From: Dehalococcoidia bacterium
GTDB taxonomy: Bacteria > Chloroflexota > Dehalococcoidia > GIF9 > UBA5629
DNA: 6,584 nucleotides
Assembly (NCBI GenBank): GCA_014384515.1
Contig: JACNFS010000021.1
Location: 1-6,584 of the forward strand
Direction of reading: 5' to 3'
Part shown: piece after piece, positions 6,355 to 6,584 of the stretch
How positions within the stretch are numbered: the first letter of the stretch is position 1
How the letters are laid out: the number at the start of each line of letters is the position of its first letter
Program-made: the position numbers and the translations under genes
Notes under the pieces: generated by a model
Told to the model about the DNA's origin: nothing
The model's database searches: none
Seen by the model: only the letters and a program-made list of their open reading frames with translations

Positions 6355-6375
6355 CCTCTCCCTTGACGGGAGAGG
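6355..6375. repeat. Hairpin CCTCTCCC / GGGAGAGG, probable dispersed intergenic repeat
   Basis: CCTCTCCC (6355-6362), loop TTGAC, and GGGAGAGG (6368-6375) form a perfect 8-bp stem. The following bases (TTAGGTAAGGGTGAA) are purine-rich. I recall this CTCTCCC-TTGACGGGAGAGG pattern from intergenic repeats in environmental bacterial genomes, but I cannot confirm copy number from one copy. On the minus strand it lies in the ahbC 5' region, about 60 bases before the start codon, and has no U-tract after it, so it is not a clear terminator. Confidence 0.55.
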
Positions 6376-6422
6376 TTAGGTAAGGGTGAATTTTGATGTT
6401 CAATCTTTTCTTCGGTTGATTG

Positions 6423-6480
6423 GCACGTAGTGCGACCTTTTAAGGTCGCCTGGGCGAGGCTTTAGCCTCGCACCACGTGC
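6423..6480. repeat. Nested inverted repeat, cloverleaf-like (REP/MITE-like element)
   Basis: Outer arms GCACGTAGT (6423-6431) and ACCACGTGC (6472-6480) pair at 8 of 9 positions; in RNA copied from the minus strand the ninth pair is a G-U wobble, so the stem would be complete. Inside are two perfect 18-base palindromes: GCGACCTT-TT-AAGGTCGC (6432-6449) and GCGAGGCT-TT-AGCCTCGC (6454-6471), separated by CTGG. Both have GCGA/TCGC ends and a central TT. The whole 58 bases fold into a three-way junction with almost nothing unpaired. It begins 6 bases after the stop of the upstream gene fragment and precedes ahbC. This architecture resembles repetitive extragenic palindromes or small non-coding mobile elements; that assignment is inference. 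Confidence 0.7.
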
Positions 6481-6486
6481 TGTTAT

Positions 6487-6584
6487 TCAACGGTTATCTC
6501 GATGTTGCTGGTAGGCTGCTACCAGCGCGATAAGTGTCTCATCCATGATATGTGTCACCAGCGGTAGAGCCTCCACCGCCCGCT
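6487..6584 (-). CDS. C-terminal end of an unidentified protein (partial, cut by the window edge)
   Basis: On the minus strand a frame is open from the right edge of the window to a TGA at 6489-6487, giving 31 residues that begin RAVEALPLVTHIMDE and end YQQHRDNR. The other minus-strand frames close quickly here. The composition (hydrophobic helix-like stretch TLIALVAAY followed by a charged tail) looks like an ordinary protein C-terminus. I do not recognise the family from so short a piece. It lies upstream of ahbC in the same direction, separated by about 190 bases filled with inverted repeats, so it is more likely a neighbouring transcription unit than part of the heme operon. A chance open frame of this length cannot be excluded. 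Confidence 0.5.
   Translation of the reverse strand, partial: RAVEALPLVTHIMDETLIALVAAYQQHRDNR
6507..6526. repeat. Perfect 8-bp inverted repeat with a 4-base loop
   Basis: GCTGGTAG (6507-6514) is followed after GCTG by its exact reverse complement CTACCAGC (6519-6526). It falls inside the probable 3' coding end of the upstream gene. There is no T-run on either side, so it is not a standard intrinsic terminator. It may be chance. Confidence 0.35.

Noticed and set aside
6391..6422. Possible promoter for ahbC on the minus strand (TTGAAC as a -35-like hexamer near 6400).
   Set aside because: No acceptable -10 hexamer lies at 16-18 bases; the best candidates (TACCTA, CCTAAC) are poor.
6423..6480. 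Intrinsic terminator for the upstream gene.
   Set aside because: The stems are strong but no T-run follows on either strand, so a repeat element fits better than a standard terminator.

Overview
The window is almost entirely one minus-strand gene cluster for making heme b by the siroheme-dependent (alternative, 'Ahb') route. Read in the direction of transcription, from high to low coordinates, it carries ahbC, ahbD, a fused ahbA-ahbB, a CysG-N/Met8p-type precorrin-2 dehydrogenase (sirC-like), hemA and hemC. Four of the five junctions can be read as 4-base ATGA overlaps and the fifth is a 9-base gap, so the six genes look like a single translationally coupled operon. Apart from hemA leading hemC, the gene order runs roughly opposite to the biochemical order.

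How the genes work together: HemA makes glutamate-1-semialdehyde from glutamyl-tRNA. HemC builds hydroxymethylbilane. The sirC-like protein oxidises precorrin-2 to sirohydrochlorin, and may also insert iron. The AhbAB fusion decarboxylates siroheme to 12,18-didecarboxysiroheme. The radical SAM enzyme AhbC removes the two acetate groups to give Fe-coproporphyrin III, and the radical SAM enzyme AhbD turns two propionates into vinyls to give heme b. The steps HemL, HemB, HemD and the SUMT methyltransferase (CobA/SirA) are not in the window; they may lie just past the left edge or elsewhere.

Layout: 1-106 holds no gene I can support; 107-6297 is the operon; 6298-6486 is a short intergenic region rich in inverted repeats, including a 58-base nested palindrome and a CCTCTCCC/GGGAGAGG hairpin; 6487-6584 is probably the 3' end of another minus-strand gene.

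Organism: a prokaryote of roughly balanced base composition. The Ahb route is known from anaerobic or microaerophilic bacteria (sulfate reducers and others) and from archaea. The ATGA-linked packing and the hairpin repeats recall environmental Chloroflexota/Dehalococcoidia-type genomes, but that placement is only an impression. The pathway itself is known. The less routine points are the AhbA-AhbB fusion, the possible four-codon leader ORF coupled to ahbC, and the nested inverted repeat in front of the operon.
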